A stretch of 64,000 nucleotides of DNA from Streptomyces sp. NBC_01216 (GCF_035994945.1 NZ_CP108677.1:4836001-4900000), one strand, 5' to 3'; shown: positions 44,801 through 51,827, counted from the stretch's first letter. The notes: a model not told the origin generated them from the letters alone. Translations and numbers: made by a program.

Positions 44801-44898
44801 GCGGCCTGTGCGACACCGGGCACGGCGCCGCCGAGGAGACCGCCGATGACCGCGGCGGCCACGGCCGTCGCGGTCCGCTTCCTGCGCCCCAGGTACAC
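41830..44898 (-). CDS. Secreted GH84 beta-N-acetylhexosaminidase with discoidin domain
   Basis: 1022 residues from ATG 44898. Signal peptide 1-32 (TATAVAAAVIGGLLGGAVPG); N-terminal GH20b-like domain 55-190; GH84 catalytic barrel from about 200 (VRGLTEGFYGRPWSQEQRL); helical bundle; and an F5/8 type C (discoidin) module near 875-995 (ARTATASSSGDETPDFPASS), ending in PEQ repeats. In well-studied GH84 enzymes two adjacent Asp do catalysis; here Gln313-Asp314 (QFQDVSYSEW) occupy that place, so the nucleophile-orienting Asp seems replaced. Role: release of GlcNAc from glycans outside the cell. Monocistronic. Confidence 0.85.
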   Translation of the reverse strand: MYLGRRKRTATAVAAAVIGGLLGGAVPGVAQAAPAPPASATDEQTDARSSADTGVWPRPQSLRTTGASVPLGDQVTLLADADADPHALAALREVLRAAGVRTVHTSLPGAGTVVRAGGRAGRGDAAASEALRALRVPERGDLPHGGYRLATGRVQSRDTVVLDGVGEDGLFHAVQTLRQLVGPQREIRGVVVRDWPGSAVRGLTEGFYGRPWSQEQRLAQLDFMGRTKQNRFLYAPGDDPYRQTLWREPYPAEQRAAFRALAERARANHVTLAWAVAPAQSMCLASDDDVRALTRKIDAMWALGVRSFQLQFQDVSYSEWHCSKDADVFGRGPAAAAAAHARVVNAVARHLAERHPGAEPPDLMPTEYYQDGRTDYRTALAAALDDRVRVAWTGVGVVPRTITGRELAGARQTFGRPLVTMDNYPVNDYAQDRLFLGPQQGREPAVAAGSAAFLANAMEQATVSRIPLFTAADYAWNPKGYRPQESWRAAVDDLAGPDTAAREALWALAGNDASSLLDPTGESAYLKPLMAAFWSSRTNGTPAARENAARELRAAFTVMREAPRRLAATADGALDDEVRPWLNRMSRYGSAGETAVDMLLAQARGDGSAAWQASLRLEPLRESLRQDDRVTVGKGVLDPFLTRAVTESAAWTGADRERRTGRRADREQDAYVLRLDRSRPLETLTVMTEPGTGEGARVEVYVAGEGWRPLGPLSVSGWTQTDGKGLRAEAVRIVWSGGSAPEVRSLVPWFADEPRAELELGRAETDAEIGGAAQRVDVQLVARRAGEVRDALTARAPKGIRVRLPKEVRVPRGTRTTVPMEITVAPDVPAGSYRVPVSFAGEERVLTVRAFPRTAGPDLARTATASSSGDETPDFPASSATDGDPATRWSSPVEDGAWWQLELPEPARIGQVVLHWQDAYASRYRIQVSADGRTWRTAATVTDGRGGRESVRMDAADTRFLRIQGDTRATPYGYSLWTVETYAVAPPEEPADPERPASAEQPTPPAEPEQPEQPEQPEQPRE
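41838..41882. repeat. 9-bp tandem repeat at the GH84 C-terminus
   Basis: Four to five copies of CTGCTCGGG encode the PEQ tail. Typical of length-variable linkers or wall-facing tails; no anchor motif follows. Confidence 0.7.
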
Positions 44899-45102
44899 GA
44901 AGGACTCCTTTGGTCACGAGTTGGTGACGACCCCACCACCCGGTCGGCCGAGGTGTCAATGCGCGTGGTCGATGTGTCGGCTTTGCCGGGCACTCTTTCG
45001 GCGAGGTGGCGGTCTCGCGCGAAGTTCTGCCGGTAAAACGGGGGGCGGTGGGTAGGCGTGCCCTTGCTGTCCCACTTGTCGAGACGAAACCGGGAGACCC
45101 CC
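44899..45102. other. Divergent region between GH84 and the repeat peptide
   Basis: About 200 bp. A pyrimidine-rich patch and GGTAAAACGGGG near 45031 stand out; the GGGAGAC before 45103 is the repeat-peptide ribosome binding site. No defined operator was found. Confidence 0.3.
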
Positions 45103-45360
45103 GTGACCACGACCATGCGCCCGACCATCCACCATCGGGTACCGAAACAGGGCCCGCTGATCTGCGAGCCGGCCTTCTTCGACGCCGCCCCGCTGACCAG
45201 CGAACCGCCCTTCGCCGACGCCGCTCCGCTCACCAGCGAACCGCCCCTCGCCGACGCCGCCCCCCTCACCAGCGAGCCGCCTCTGACCGACGCGGCGCCG
45301 CTCACCAGCGAACCCACCGCCCACGGCACCGCCGGCGGGATGGAGTCCCCCGGCATGTGA
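45103..45360 (+). CDS. Small repeat peptide upstream of malQ
   Basis: 85 residues from GTG 45103 behind GGGAGAC. A basic leader-like start (TTTMRPTIHHRVPKQG) is followed by PLICEPAFF and four 12-residue repeats of the form DAAPLTSEPPFA, ending THGTAGG-like Gly-rich residues and MESPGM. The repeats carry Thr/Ser-Glu pairs and a single Cys. There is no signal peptide or helix. The layout (leader plus identical cores) resembles precursor peptides of ribosomal natural products, but no modifying enzyme lies nearby; alternatively it is a small structural or moonlighting repeat protein. It ends 41 bp before malQ on the same strand. Confidence 0.65.
   Translation: MTTTMRPTIHHRVPKQGPLICEPAFFDAAPLTSEPPFADAAPLTSEPPLADAAPLTSEPPLTDAAPLTSEPTAHGTAGGMESPGM
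45181..45318 (+). repeat. 36-bp coding tandem repeat
   Basis: Four units of 36 bp (45181, 45217, 45253, 45289), each encoding DAAPLTSEP plus a variable triplet of residues. Third-position changes between units show that the peptide, not the DNA, is conserved. Confidence 0.85.
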
Positions 45361-45401
45361 CCTGTCCGGGCCGCCGCTGTTCCCGACTCTCGGAGTGTGA
45401 A

Positions 45402-47492
45402 GTGACCCTGGCCCGCCTCGCCGCCCTCCATGGCGTCGCCACCGCGTACGCACCCTCCGAGGGCGTCACCGTCCAGGTGCCCGATGCCACGGTCGTCGCC
45501 GTGCTCGCCGCCCTGGACGTGGACGCCGGGACTCCGGAGGCCCTCGACGCGGCGCTCGAAGCGGCGCACCGCGCCGAGCGGGACCGCCTGCTGCCGCCCA
45601 CGCTCGTGCGGTGGCAGGACGGCCCCCAGGGGCCGCCCGAGGGGCTGCCGCCCGGTACGCGGCTGCGCGTGACGACCGAGGCGGGCGACGTCGTGGAGGA
45701 GGCCGAGGCCGCCGACTGGGCGCGACTGCCGCTCGGAGTGCACCGGATCGAGGCGACCGCCCCCGGGGGCCGTTCCGGGACGGGCACCCTGATCGTCGCC
45801 CCCGCGTGCGTGCCCCGGCCGGAACACCGCGCCTTCGGGCTGCTCGTCCAGCTCTACTCCGTCCTGTCCGCGCGCTCCTGGGGCATGGGGGACCTCGGCG
45901 ACCTGCGGGAGCTCGCCGTCTGGGCCGGACGCGTGCACGGCGCCGGGTTCGTCCAGGTCAACCCGCTGCACGCGGCCGTGCCCGGCGCGCCCACCGACCC
46001 CTCCCCGTACCGCCCCTCCTCCCGCCGCTTCCCCGACCCGGTCCATCTGCGGATCGAGGACGTCCCCGGGTACGCCCATGTGGGGCCCGAGCACCGCGAG
46101 GCGCTGGACACGGTCCTCGCCGACGCCGCCGAGCTGCGCGAACGGGTGCTGCGCAAGGGAGCGCTGATCGACCGGGACGCGGTGTGGGAGCTCAAACGGC
46201 GCGCCCTGGAACTCGTACGGACCGTGGAACCCGGGCCCGGCGCGCGGGCCGCCTACCGCGACTTCCTCGCGGAGCGGGGCCTCGCGCTGGAGGACCACGC
46301 GACCTACTGCGCCCTCGCGGAGCGCCACGGCCACCACTGGCGCGGCTGGCCCGCCGAGCTGCGTGACCCGCGTGCGGCCGCCCCGATCGTCGCCGCCGAC
46401 GCCGAGCTGGCCGACCGGGTCGACTTCCACCGCTGGCTGGCCTGGCTGACGGACCGGCAGCTCGCCGCCGCCGGCGCGGACGCCCGAGAGGCAGGCATGT
46501 CCGTGGGGGTGGTCCACGACCTGGCCGTCGGTGTCCACCCGGACGGTTCGGACGCCTGGGCCCAGCAGGGCACCTTCGCGTCCGGCATGTCGGTGGGCGC
46601 CCCGCCCGACGCCTTCAACTCCCGCGGCCAGGACTGGGGCCTGCCGCCCTGGCGCCCCGACGTGCTCGCGGCCTCCGGCTACCTGCCTTACCGCGGCCTG
46701 CTCCGGGAACTGCTGCGCCACGCCGGCGCCCTGCGCATCGACCACGTCATGGGCCTGTTCCGGCTCTGGTGGGTACCCGAGGGCCGCGGGCCCACCGAGG
46801 GAACGTATGTCCGCTACGACGCAGAGGCCATGCTCGCCGTCCTGGTCCTGGAGGCGCACCGGGCGGGCGCCGTCGTCATCGGCGAGGACCTCGGCACCGT
46901 CGAGCCGGGGGTGCGCGAGGCGCTGTCCCGGCGCGGTGTGCTGGGCACCTCCGTGCTCTGGTTCGAACGCGACTGGTCGGGCACCGGGCTTCCGCTGACG
47001 CCCGAGGTGTGGCGCGCGGACTGCGTGGCCACCGCCACCACCCACGACCTCCCCTCCACGGCGGCCCGCCTCTCCGGCGACCACGTCACGCTGCGGCAGC
47101 GGCTGGGGCTGCTGACCGGCGATCCGGCCCGGGAGCGGGCCAGGGACGCCGCCGAGACCGGCGAGTGGCTGGGCGCCTTCGAGCGGCTGGGGCTGCTCCC
47201 GGAGGGGCCGGGGGACGAGGAGGCCGAGATCAGGGCCGTCCACCGCTTCCTGCTGCGCACCCCGGCGCGCATGGTGGGGCTGTGGCTGCCGGACACGGTC
47301 GGGGACCGCCGGCCGCAGAACCTGCCCGGCACCTGGGACGAGTACCCCAACTGGCGGCTGCCGGTCGCCGGCCCGGAAGGGCAGCCGCTGACGCTGGAGG
47401 CGCTGACGGCCTCGCCCCGGGCGTACCGACTGCTGTCCCTCCTCGGCGCGGGCGCGGCGCGTACGGCACCCCCGGGCGCGCGGCCGGTTTAG
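45402..47492 (+). CDS. malQ: 4-alpha-glucanotransferase (amylomaltase) MalQ
   Basis: 696 residues from GTG 45402 behind GGAG. N-terminal actinobacterial extension of about 130 residues, then the GH77 barrel: QLYSVLSARSWGMGDLGDL, GFVQVNPLHA, WGLPPWRPDVLAASGYLPY, the nucleophile region LRIDHVMGLFRLWWVPEG, acid/base Glu in VVIGEDLGTVE, and TTHDLPSTAARLSG. It transfers maltosyl units between glucans in maltose and glycogen metabolism. Transcribed after the repeat peptide, possibly with its own promoter. Confidence 0.95.
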   Translation: MTLARLAALHGVATAYAPSEGVTVQVPDATVVAVLAALDVDAGTPEALDAALEAAHRAERDRLLPPTLVRWQDGPQGPPEGLPPGTRLRVTTEAGDVVEEAEAADWARLPLGVHRIEATAPGGRSGTGTLIVAPACVPRPEHRAFGLLVQLYSVLSARSWGMGDLGDLRELAVWAGRVHGAGFVQVNPLHAAVPGAPTDPSPYRPSSRRFPDPVHLRIEDVPGYAHVGPEHREALDTVLADAAELRERVLRKGALIDRDAVWELKRRALELVRTVEPGPGARAAYRDFLAERGLALEDHATYCALAERHGHHWRGWPAELRDPRAAAPIVAADAELADRVDFHRWLAWLTDRQLAAAGADAREAGMSVGVVHDLAVGVHPDGSDAWAQQGTFASGMSVGAPPDAFNSRGQDWGLPPWRPDVLAASGYLPYRGLLRELLRHAGALRIDHVMGLFRLWWVPEGRGPTEGTYVRYDAEAMLAVLVLEAHRAGAVVIGEDLGTVEPGVREALSRRGVLGTSVLWFERDWSGTGLPLTPEVWRADCVATATTHDLPSTAARLSGDHVTLRQRLGLLTGDPARERARDAAETGEWLGAFERLGLLPEGPGDEEAEIRAVHRFLLRTPARMVGLWLPDTVGDRRPQNLPGTWDEYPNWRLPVAGPEGQPLTLEALTASPRAYRLLSLLGAGAARTAPPGARPV

Positions 47493-47500
47493 GTGTTCGC

Positions 47501-47506
47501 TACGTT
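47501..47506 (+). promoter_or_regulatory. -10 box of a leaderless transcript
   Basis: TACGTT ends 6 bases before GTG 47513, so transcription would begin at the start codon itself. No ribosome binding site precedes this gene, which supports leaderless translation. Confidence 0.5.
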
Positions 47507-47512
47507 TGCACC

Positions 47513-47749
47513 GTGGACAAGAAGAACGCCCTGCGCGCCGGTGCTGTCGCGGCCGGTACGACGCTGATGATGCTGCTCATGTCGTCCCCGGCGCTCGCGC
47601 TCACCCGCGACGACGGTGACGACCCGGCCCCCAAGCTGAGTGTCGTCGAGACCCTCGGCCTGTTCGTCGCCACCCCGATCGTCCTGTTCCTGGTGATCGC
47701 CGGTCTGGTGATGGTGCTCGACAAGTCCGACAGGACCAAGAGGGTCTGA
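47513..47749 (+). CDS. Small membrane protein (78 aa)
   Basis: From GTG 47513. Signal-like first helix (AGAVAAGTTLMMLLMSSPAL), short acidic extracellular loop (RDDGDDPAPK), and a second helix FVATPIVLFLVIAGLVMVL ending KSDRTKRV inside. It resembles small Streptomyces membrane proteins annotated only as hypothetical. Probably leaderless. It starts 20 bp after malQ, and its stop codon is the first triplet of dispersed repeat copy 4. Function unknown. Confidence 0.8.
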   Translation: MDKKNALRAGAVAAGTTLMMLLMSSPALALTRDDGDDPAPKLSVVETLGLFVATPIVLFLVIAGLVMVLDKSDRTKRV

Positions 47750-47799
47750 GAGCCTGCCGGGTGGCCTCTGGCCGGGCGGTCACGCCCTGGCACGCGCGC
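47746..47799 (+). repeat. Dispersed 3'-end repeat, copy 4
   Basis: Begins at the stop codon: TGAGAGCCTGCCGGGTGG, then CCTCTGGCCGGGCGGTCA and CGCCCTGGCACGC. Includes the small hairpin GGGCG-GTCA-CGCCC. Almost identical to copy 2 and to the right arm of copy 1. Confidence 0.85.
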
Positions 47800-47906
47800 T
47801 GCCGGTGTCGCCGGGATGCCCGGTAGCTCCGCTACAGCGGCGTCCCGGCGCCCGGGAATCGCCCGCACCAGACCGCGCCCGCCTGCGGCCTCGGCCCGCA
47901 TCGCTC

Positions 47907-47948
47907 CGAGGGCGCCGCACGGTACGTGAGTACCGTGCGGCGCCCTCG
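47907..47948. terminator. Perfect 19-bp hairpin between convergent genes
   Basis: CGAGGGCGCCGCACGGTAC (47907-47925), loop GTGA, and the exact complement to 47948. It lies between the small membrane protein gene and marR, which converge; effective on both strands. Confidence 0.85.
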
Positions 47949-47982
47949 CGTGCGTTCCCGGGTGTGGTCCGTGGCCGGGGGC

Positions 47983-48012
47983 GTGTCGGGACCTTCGGCC
48001 GCCAGGCTCTCA
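47983..48012 (-). repeat. Dispersed 3'-end repeat, copy 5 (degenerate)
   Basis: On the minus strand it starts with the marR stop codon: TGAGAGCCTGGCGGCCGA, then diverges. Only the first part is shared with the other copies. Confidence 0.6.
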
Positions 48013-48528
48013 GGCCGTCGTGGCGAGGAGCTTGCGCAGCAGCCCGGCCAGTTGCTCCCGCTCCCGCGGGTCGAGCGCGGACTCCAGCGCCTCCCGTTGC
48101 CGGGCGAGGCCGGCCGTCACGGCCTGGTCCACCAGCCCGCGCCCGCGCTCGCTGAGCGTCACGCGTAGACCGCGCCGGTCGTGCGGATCGGGGCTTCGGC
48201 TGAGCAGCCCGGCCTTCTCCAGTTTGTCCAGCCGGCCCGTCATCCCGCCGGTGGTGATCATCAGCGTCGCCGTCAGCTCACGCGGCGACAGCGTGTACGG
48301 CTCACCCGAACGGCGCAGGGTCGCCAGGACGTCGAACTCCCCGAGTGACATCCCGTAGGGCGCGTACGCCTTGTCCACCCGGCCGCGCATGGCGGCGGCG
48401 AGCCGGTAGATCCGCCCGAAGACGGCCATCGGCACGGTGTCCAGATCGGGGCGGACCACAGCCCACTGGTCGGTGATGGCGTCGACGGCGTCGCGCTCGG
48501 GGCCGGAGCCCACGTTGTTCGTCTCCAT
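48010..48528 (-). CDS. MarR-family transcriptional regulator
   Basis: 172 residues from ATG 48528. Winged helix core: MSLGEFDVLATLRRSG, LSPRELTATLMITTGGMTGR, LDKLEKAGLLSRSPDPHDRR (wing) and LRVTLSERGRGLVDQAV. MarR proteins usually repress a divergent efflux gene and release DNA on binding a small molecule; here the divergent gene is an EamA-type exporter, and a 44-bp palindrome lies between the two. Its stop codon lies in a dispersed repeat. Confidence 0.92.
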   Translation of the reverse strand: METNNVGSGPERDAVDAITDQWAVVRPDLDTVPMAVFGRIYRLAAAMRGRVDKAYAPYGMSLGEFDVLATLRRSGEPYTLSPRELTATLMITTGGMTGRLDKLEKAGLLSRSPDPHDRRGLRVTLSERGRGLVDQAVTAGLARQREALESALDPREREQLAGLLRKLLATTA

Positions 48529-48571
48529 GTGCGCAGTCTCCGTTCCTCGCAGGCTCGATGACAAGTAAGTC

Positions 48572-48615
48572 ACTTGACGGTAAGTAGCTTATGACTAAGC
48601 TACTTACCGTCAAGT
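48572..48615. promoter_or_regulatory. Large MarR operator palindrome
   Basis: Perfect 20-bp arms (ACTTGACGGTAAGTAGCTTA) around TGAC. Each arm itself contains the dyad ACTTGACGGTAAGT, so two MarR dimers can bind side by side. It occupies the centre of the 121-bp divergent marR/eamA region and should control both genes. Confidence 0.85.
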
Positions 48616-48649
48616 CATTCGGTCCACCGTCCGAACCGGGGAATCCGTC

Positions 48650-49600
48650 ATGTCCCGCAAGGCCGCCGTCGTCGCCCTCACCGCGCTCGCCCCCGTCTCC
48701 TGGGGGTCGACCTACTACGTCACCACCGAGTTCCTGCCACCCGACCGGCCGCTGTTCACCGGCCTGACGCGCGCCCTGCCCGCCGGTCTGCTCCTCCTCG
48801 CGTACACCCGGAGGCTTCCCCGGGGTGCCTGGTGGGGGAAGGCGGCGATCCTCGGCGTCCTCAACATCGGCGCCTTCTTCCCGCTGCTCTTCCTCGCCGC
48901 CTACCGGCTGCCCGGCGGTCTCGCCGCCGTCGTCGGCTCGGTCGGCCCGCTCCTCGTGGTCGGACTCGCCGCGCTGTTCCTGGGGGACCGGCCGACCACG
49001 CGGTCGCTGCTCACCGCGATCGCCGCCGCCCTCGGTGTCAGCCTGGTCGTCCTGAGGGCGAGCGCCGCGCCCGACCCGCTGGGGGTGGCCGCCGGACTCC
49101 TCGCCGCCCTGTCGATGTCCGCCGGAACGGTCCTCACCAAGCGCTGGGGCCGCCCCGAGGGCGCGGGAGCGGCGGCCCTGACGGGCTGGCAGCTCACCGC
49201 GGGCGGCCTGGTCCTGCTGCCGGTCGCCCTCGTGCTCGAAGGTGCGCCGCCCGCCCTGGACACCGACGGCCTGCTCGGCTACGCCTACCTCGCCCTGGGC
49301 AACACCGCGGTCTCCTATCTCCTCTGGTTCCGCGGTGTCGAGCTGCTGAGCGCCTCCTCGGTCACCCTGCTCGGCCCGCTGTCGCCGATCACCGCGGCGG
49401 TCATCGGCTGGGTGGCGCTCGGTCAGTCGCTCGGCCCGGTCCAGCTGGCCGGCATGGCGGTCGCCTTCGGAGCCACGCTCGCCGGGCAGTGGACCCCGCG
49501 GGCCTCGCGGGCGCCACGTGCCGAGGCGAGCAGAACGTTCAGATCCGATGAACACAACGCCCGGAACATTTCGCCGGACCGGAAGACTGCGTCGAGGTGA
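48650..49600 (+). CDS. EamA/DMT-family transporter
   Basis: 316 residues from ATG 48650. About ten membrane helices in two EamA repeats (APVSWGSTYYVTTEFLPPDR; AVVGSVGPLLVVGLAALFLG; ALGNTAVSYLLWFRGVELLS; LLGPLSPITAAVIGWVALGQ). The family exports amino acids, metabolites or drugs. Divergent from and presumably repressed by the MarR regulator. The C-terminal 30 residues are polar and basic. Confidence 0.92.
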   Translation: MSRKAAVVALTALAPVSWGSTYYVTTEFLPPDRPLFTGLTRALPAGLLLLAYTRRLPRGAWWGKAAILGVLNIGAFFPLLFLAAYRLPGGLAAVVGSVGPLLVVGLAALFLGDRPTTRSLLTAIAAALGVSLVVLRASAAPDPLGVAAGLLAALSMSAGTVLTKRWGRPEGAGAAALTGWQLTAGGLVLLPVALVLEGAPPALDTDGLLGYAYLALGNTAVSYLLWFRGVELLSASSVTLLGPLSPITAAVIGWVALGQSLGPVQLAGMAVAFGATLAGQWTPRASRAPRAEASRTFRSDEHNARNISPDRKTASR

Positions 49601-49622
49601 CCGCGGTCCCAGCCCGGCCGGG

Positions 49623-49628
49623 TAGGTT
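49623..49628 (+). promoter_or_regulatory. -10 box of the leaderless lysR transcript
   Basis: TAGGTT ends 7 bases before ATG 49636, the spacing of leaderless Streptomyces promoters. There is no purine-rich ribosome binding site. The -35 is not clear. Confidence 0.65.
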
Positions 49629-49635
49629 GCGCCCC

Positions 49636-50550
49636 ATGACCGAGTGGGACATCAAGAAGCTCCGCATCCTCCGCACCCTCCGCGACCGCGGCACCGTCAC
49701 CGCGACCGCGGAGGCGCTGCTCATGACCCCCTCGGCCGTCTCCCAGCAGCTCACCAACCTGGCCGGACAGCTCGGGGTGCGCCTGCTGGAGGCCCAGGGC
49801 CGCGGGGTCCGCCTCACCGACGCCGCCCACCTGGTGCTCCGCCACGCGGAGGCGGTCTTCGCCCAGCTGGAACGCGCCGACGCCGAGCTCGACGGCTACC
49901 TGCGCGGCGAGGCGGGGCAGGTACGGCTGGCGGCCTTCTCGACCGGCGTCCCCGCGCTCGTCGTGCCCGCGGTGCGACAGCTCCGCGACGCGCACCCCGG
50001 CCTCGACGTGCGGGTCCGCGAGGCCGAGGCAGCGGAGGCGTACGAGCTGCTCACCTCCGGCGCCGTCGACCTGGCCCTCTCGCTCGCCGCCCACGCGCCG
50101 CCCGTCCGCGACCCCAAGTTCAGCCGTGTACCGCTGCTCGCCGACCCACTCGACCTCGCGCTGCCCCGGGCGCACCCGCTCGCCGACGCGCCCGGTCTGC
50201 GGCTCGCCGACCTCTCCGCCGAACCCTGGATCTTCGGCGGCTCGGGGCCCTGGTCCGAGATCACCACCGCCGCCTGCGAAGCCGCCGGATTCGTGCCCGA
50301 GCAGGCCCACAGCGCCTCCGGCTGGACCACCATCCTCGCCATGGTCGAGGCCGGCATGGGCATCGCGCTCGTCCCCCGGATGGCCACCGCCGAGCCGCGC
50401 GGCGGTGTCGTCATGCGGGTCCTCTCCGCCGACCGGCCGCGCCGCCACGTCGTCGCCGCCGTCCGCCGCGGGGCGGAGGAGGGTCCGGCGGTCGCCCGGG
50501 TCCTCGCCGCGCTCCGGCAGGCCGCCGCCGCCCGTGAGGCGGCCCGGTAG
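49636..50550 (+). CDS. LysR-family transcriptional regulator
   Basis: 304 residues from ATG 49636 (the longer frame starts inside the preceding gene and lacks support). Helix-turn-helix at 5-60 (KLRILRTLRDRGTVTATAEA, MTPSAVSQQLTNLAGQLGVR), then a periplasmic-binding-type effector domain (VRLAAFSTGVPALVVPAVRQ, SGAVDLALSLAA, TILAMVEAGMGIALVPRMA). Close to LysR regulators of amino-acid or aromatic metabolism; target unknown. Allantoicase follows 93 bp later on the same strand but has its own operators. Confidence 0.9.
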   Translation: MTEWDIKKLRILRTLRDRGTVTATAEALLMTPSAVSQQLTNLAGQLGVRLLEAQGRGVRLTDAAHLVLRHAEAVFAQLERADAELDGYLRGEAGQVRLAAFSTGVPALVVPAVRQLRDAHPGLDVRVREAEAAEAYELLTSGAVDLALSLAAHAPPVRDPKFSRVPLLADPLDLALPRAHPLADAPGLRLADLSAEPWIFGGSGPWSEITTAACEAAGFVPEQAHSASGWTTILAMVEAGMGIALVPRMATAEPRGGVVMRVLSADRPRRHVVAAVRRGAEEGPAVARVLAALRQAAAAREAAR

Positions 50551-50569
50551 CGCCACTCGCCCGGAAATC

Positions 50570-50607
50570 TTTCAGTTCCACTGAAAAATACCGTCGAAAA
50601 CTTTCGA
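50570..50607. promoter_or_regulatory. Paired palindromes upstream of allantoicase
   Basis: TTTCAG-TTCCA-CTGAAA (50570-50586) and TCGAAA-AC-TTTCGA (50594-50607), both built from TTTC/GAAA half sites and located 37-74 bp before the start. They fit sites for an IclR-type allantoin regulator (AllR) of Streptomyces; the regulator gene is not in this window. Confidence 0.6.
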
Positions 50608-50643
50608 TGGACCTGGTCTTCGCCGGGCAGGCAGAGTCAGGGC

Positions 50644-51777
50644 ATGACCTTCGAGACGAGCCCGGAACAGGACCCGCACGCCAACGACGCCGCCCCCTAC
50701 GGCGGAGGCGACCCGTACGCCGACTACCGCAGCGGCGACTTCCCCTTCACCGAGCTCGTCGACCTCGCCGACCGCCGGCTCGGCGCCGGGGTCGTCGCCG
50801 CCAACGACGAGTTCTTCGCCGAGCGCGAGAACCTCCTGGTCCGCGAGCGCGCCGTCTTCGACCCGGAGCGCTTCGGCCACAAGGGCAAGATCATGGACGG
50901 CTGGGAGACCCGCCGCCGCCGCGGCGCCGACGCCGGGAACGTCTTCCCCGCTCCCGAGGACCACGACTGGGCGGTCGTCCGCCTCGGCGCCCCCGGCGTC
51001 ATCCGCGGCATCGTCGTCGACACCGCCCACTTCCGCGGCAACTACCCGCAGCGGGTCAGCGTCCAGGCCACCGCCGTCGAAGGGACCCCGAGCCCCGAGC
51101 GGCTGCTCGCCGCCGACGTCATATGGGAGGAACTCGTCCCGCCCACCCCCGTGCGCGGGCACGCCGCCAACGGCTTCACGATCACCTCCGAGCGGCGCTG
51201 GAGCCACGTCCGCCTCTGCCAGCACCCCGACGGCGGCGTCGCCCGCCTCCGCGTCCACGGCGAGGTCGTGCCCGACCCCGCGTGGCTGGAGCTGCTCGGC
51301 ACCCTCGATCTGATCTCCGTCCTCAACGGAGGCGTGTGCGAGGACGCCTCCGACAGGTTCTACTCCTCGCCGACGCAGATCATCCTGCCGGGCACCTCCC
51401 GCAAGATGGACGACGGCTGGGAGAACCGCCGCCGCCGGGTCCGCGGCACCCACGACTGGGTCCGCTTCCGGCTCGCCGCCCAGGGCGCCGTACGCGCCGT
51501 GGAGATCGACACCGCCTACCTCAAGGGCAACTCGGCGGGCTGGACAGCCCTCCAGGGCCGCAACGGCGAGACCGGCGAGTGGTTCGAGATCATCCCCCGC
51601 ACCCGCCTCCAGCCCGACACCCCGCACCGCTTCCCGCTCGCCGCGCGGGCCGTCGTCACCCACGTCCGTCTCGACGCCTTCCCCGACGGCGGCGTCGCCC
51701 GGATGCGCCTGCACGGCACGCTCACCGAGCAGGGCGCCGACACGCTGCGCCGCCGCTGTCAGGAGCTCGGCGACTGA
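50644..51777 (+). CDS. alc: Allantoicase
   Basis: 377 residues from ATG 50644. Two allantoicase (jelly-roll) repeats: first with KGKIMDGWETRRRRG, HDWAVVRLGAPGVIRGIVVD, TAHFRGNYPQRVSVQA; second with MDDGWENRRRRVRGTHDWVR, IDTAYLKGNSAGWTALQG and DGGVARMRLHG. It hydrolyses allantoate to ureidoglycolate and urea, letting the cell use purines as nitrogen source. Alone on its strand, so other allantoin genes lie elsewhere or outside the window. Its stop codon begins the large terminator hairpin. Confidence 0.95.
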   Translation: MTFETSPEQDPHANDAAPYGGGDPYADYRSGDFPFTELVDLADRRLGAGVVAANDEFFAERENLLVRERAVFDPERFGHKGKIMDGWETRRRRGADAGNVFPAPEDHDWAVVRLGAPGVIRGIVVDTAHFRGNYPQRVSVQATAVEGTPSPERLLAADVIWEELVPPTPVRGHAANGFTITSERRWSHVRLCQHPDGGVARLRVHGEVVPDPAWLELLGTLDLISVLNGGVCEDASDRFYSSPTQIILPGTSRKMDDGWENRRRRVRGTHDWVRFRLAAQGAVRAVEIDTAYLKGNSAGWTALQGRNGETGEWFEIIPRTRLQPDTPHRFPLAARAVVTHVRLDAFPDGGVARMRLHGTLTEQGADTLRRRCQELGD

Positions 51778-51827
51778 CAGCCTCCCGGGGGTGACCTCCG
51801 ACCCGGCCGGAGGTCACCCCCGGGAGG
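51775..51827 (+). terminator. 20-bp terminator hairpin after allantoicase, related to the 3'-end repeat
   Basis: CCTCCCGGGGGTGACCTCCG (51781-51800) pairs perfectly with 51808-51827 around a 7-base loop. The start TGACAGCCTCCCGGGGGTGA (including the stop codon) is like the TGAGAGCCTGCCGGGTGG repeat, so it may be a diverged sixth copy. Confidence 0.8.

Noticed and set aside
44712..47243. 843-codon minus-strand frame opposite malQ
   Set aside because: Antisense shadow; MalQ catalytic motifs are intact on the plus strand.
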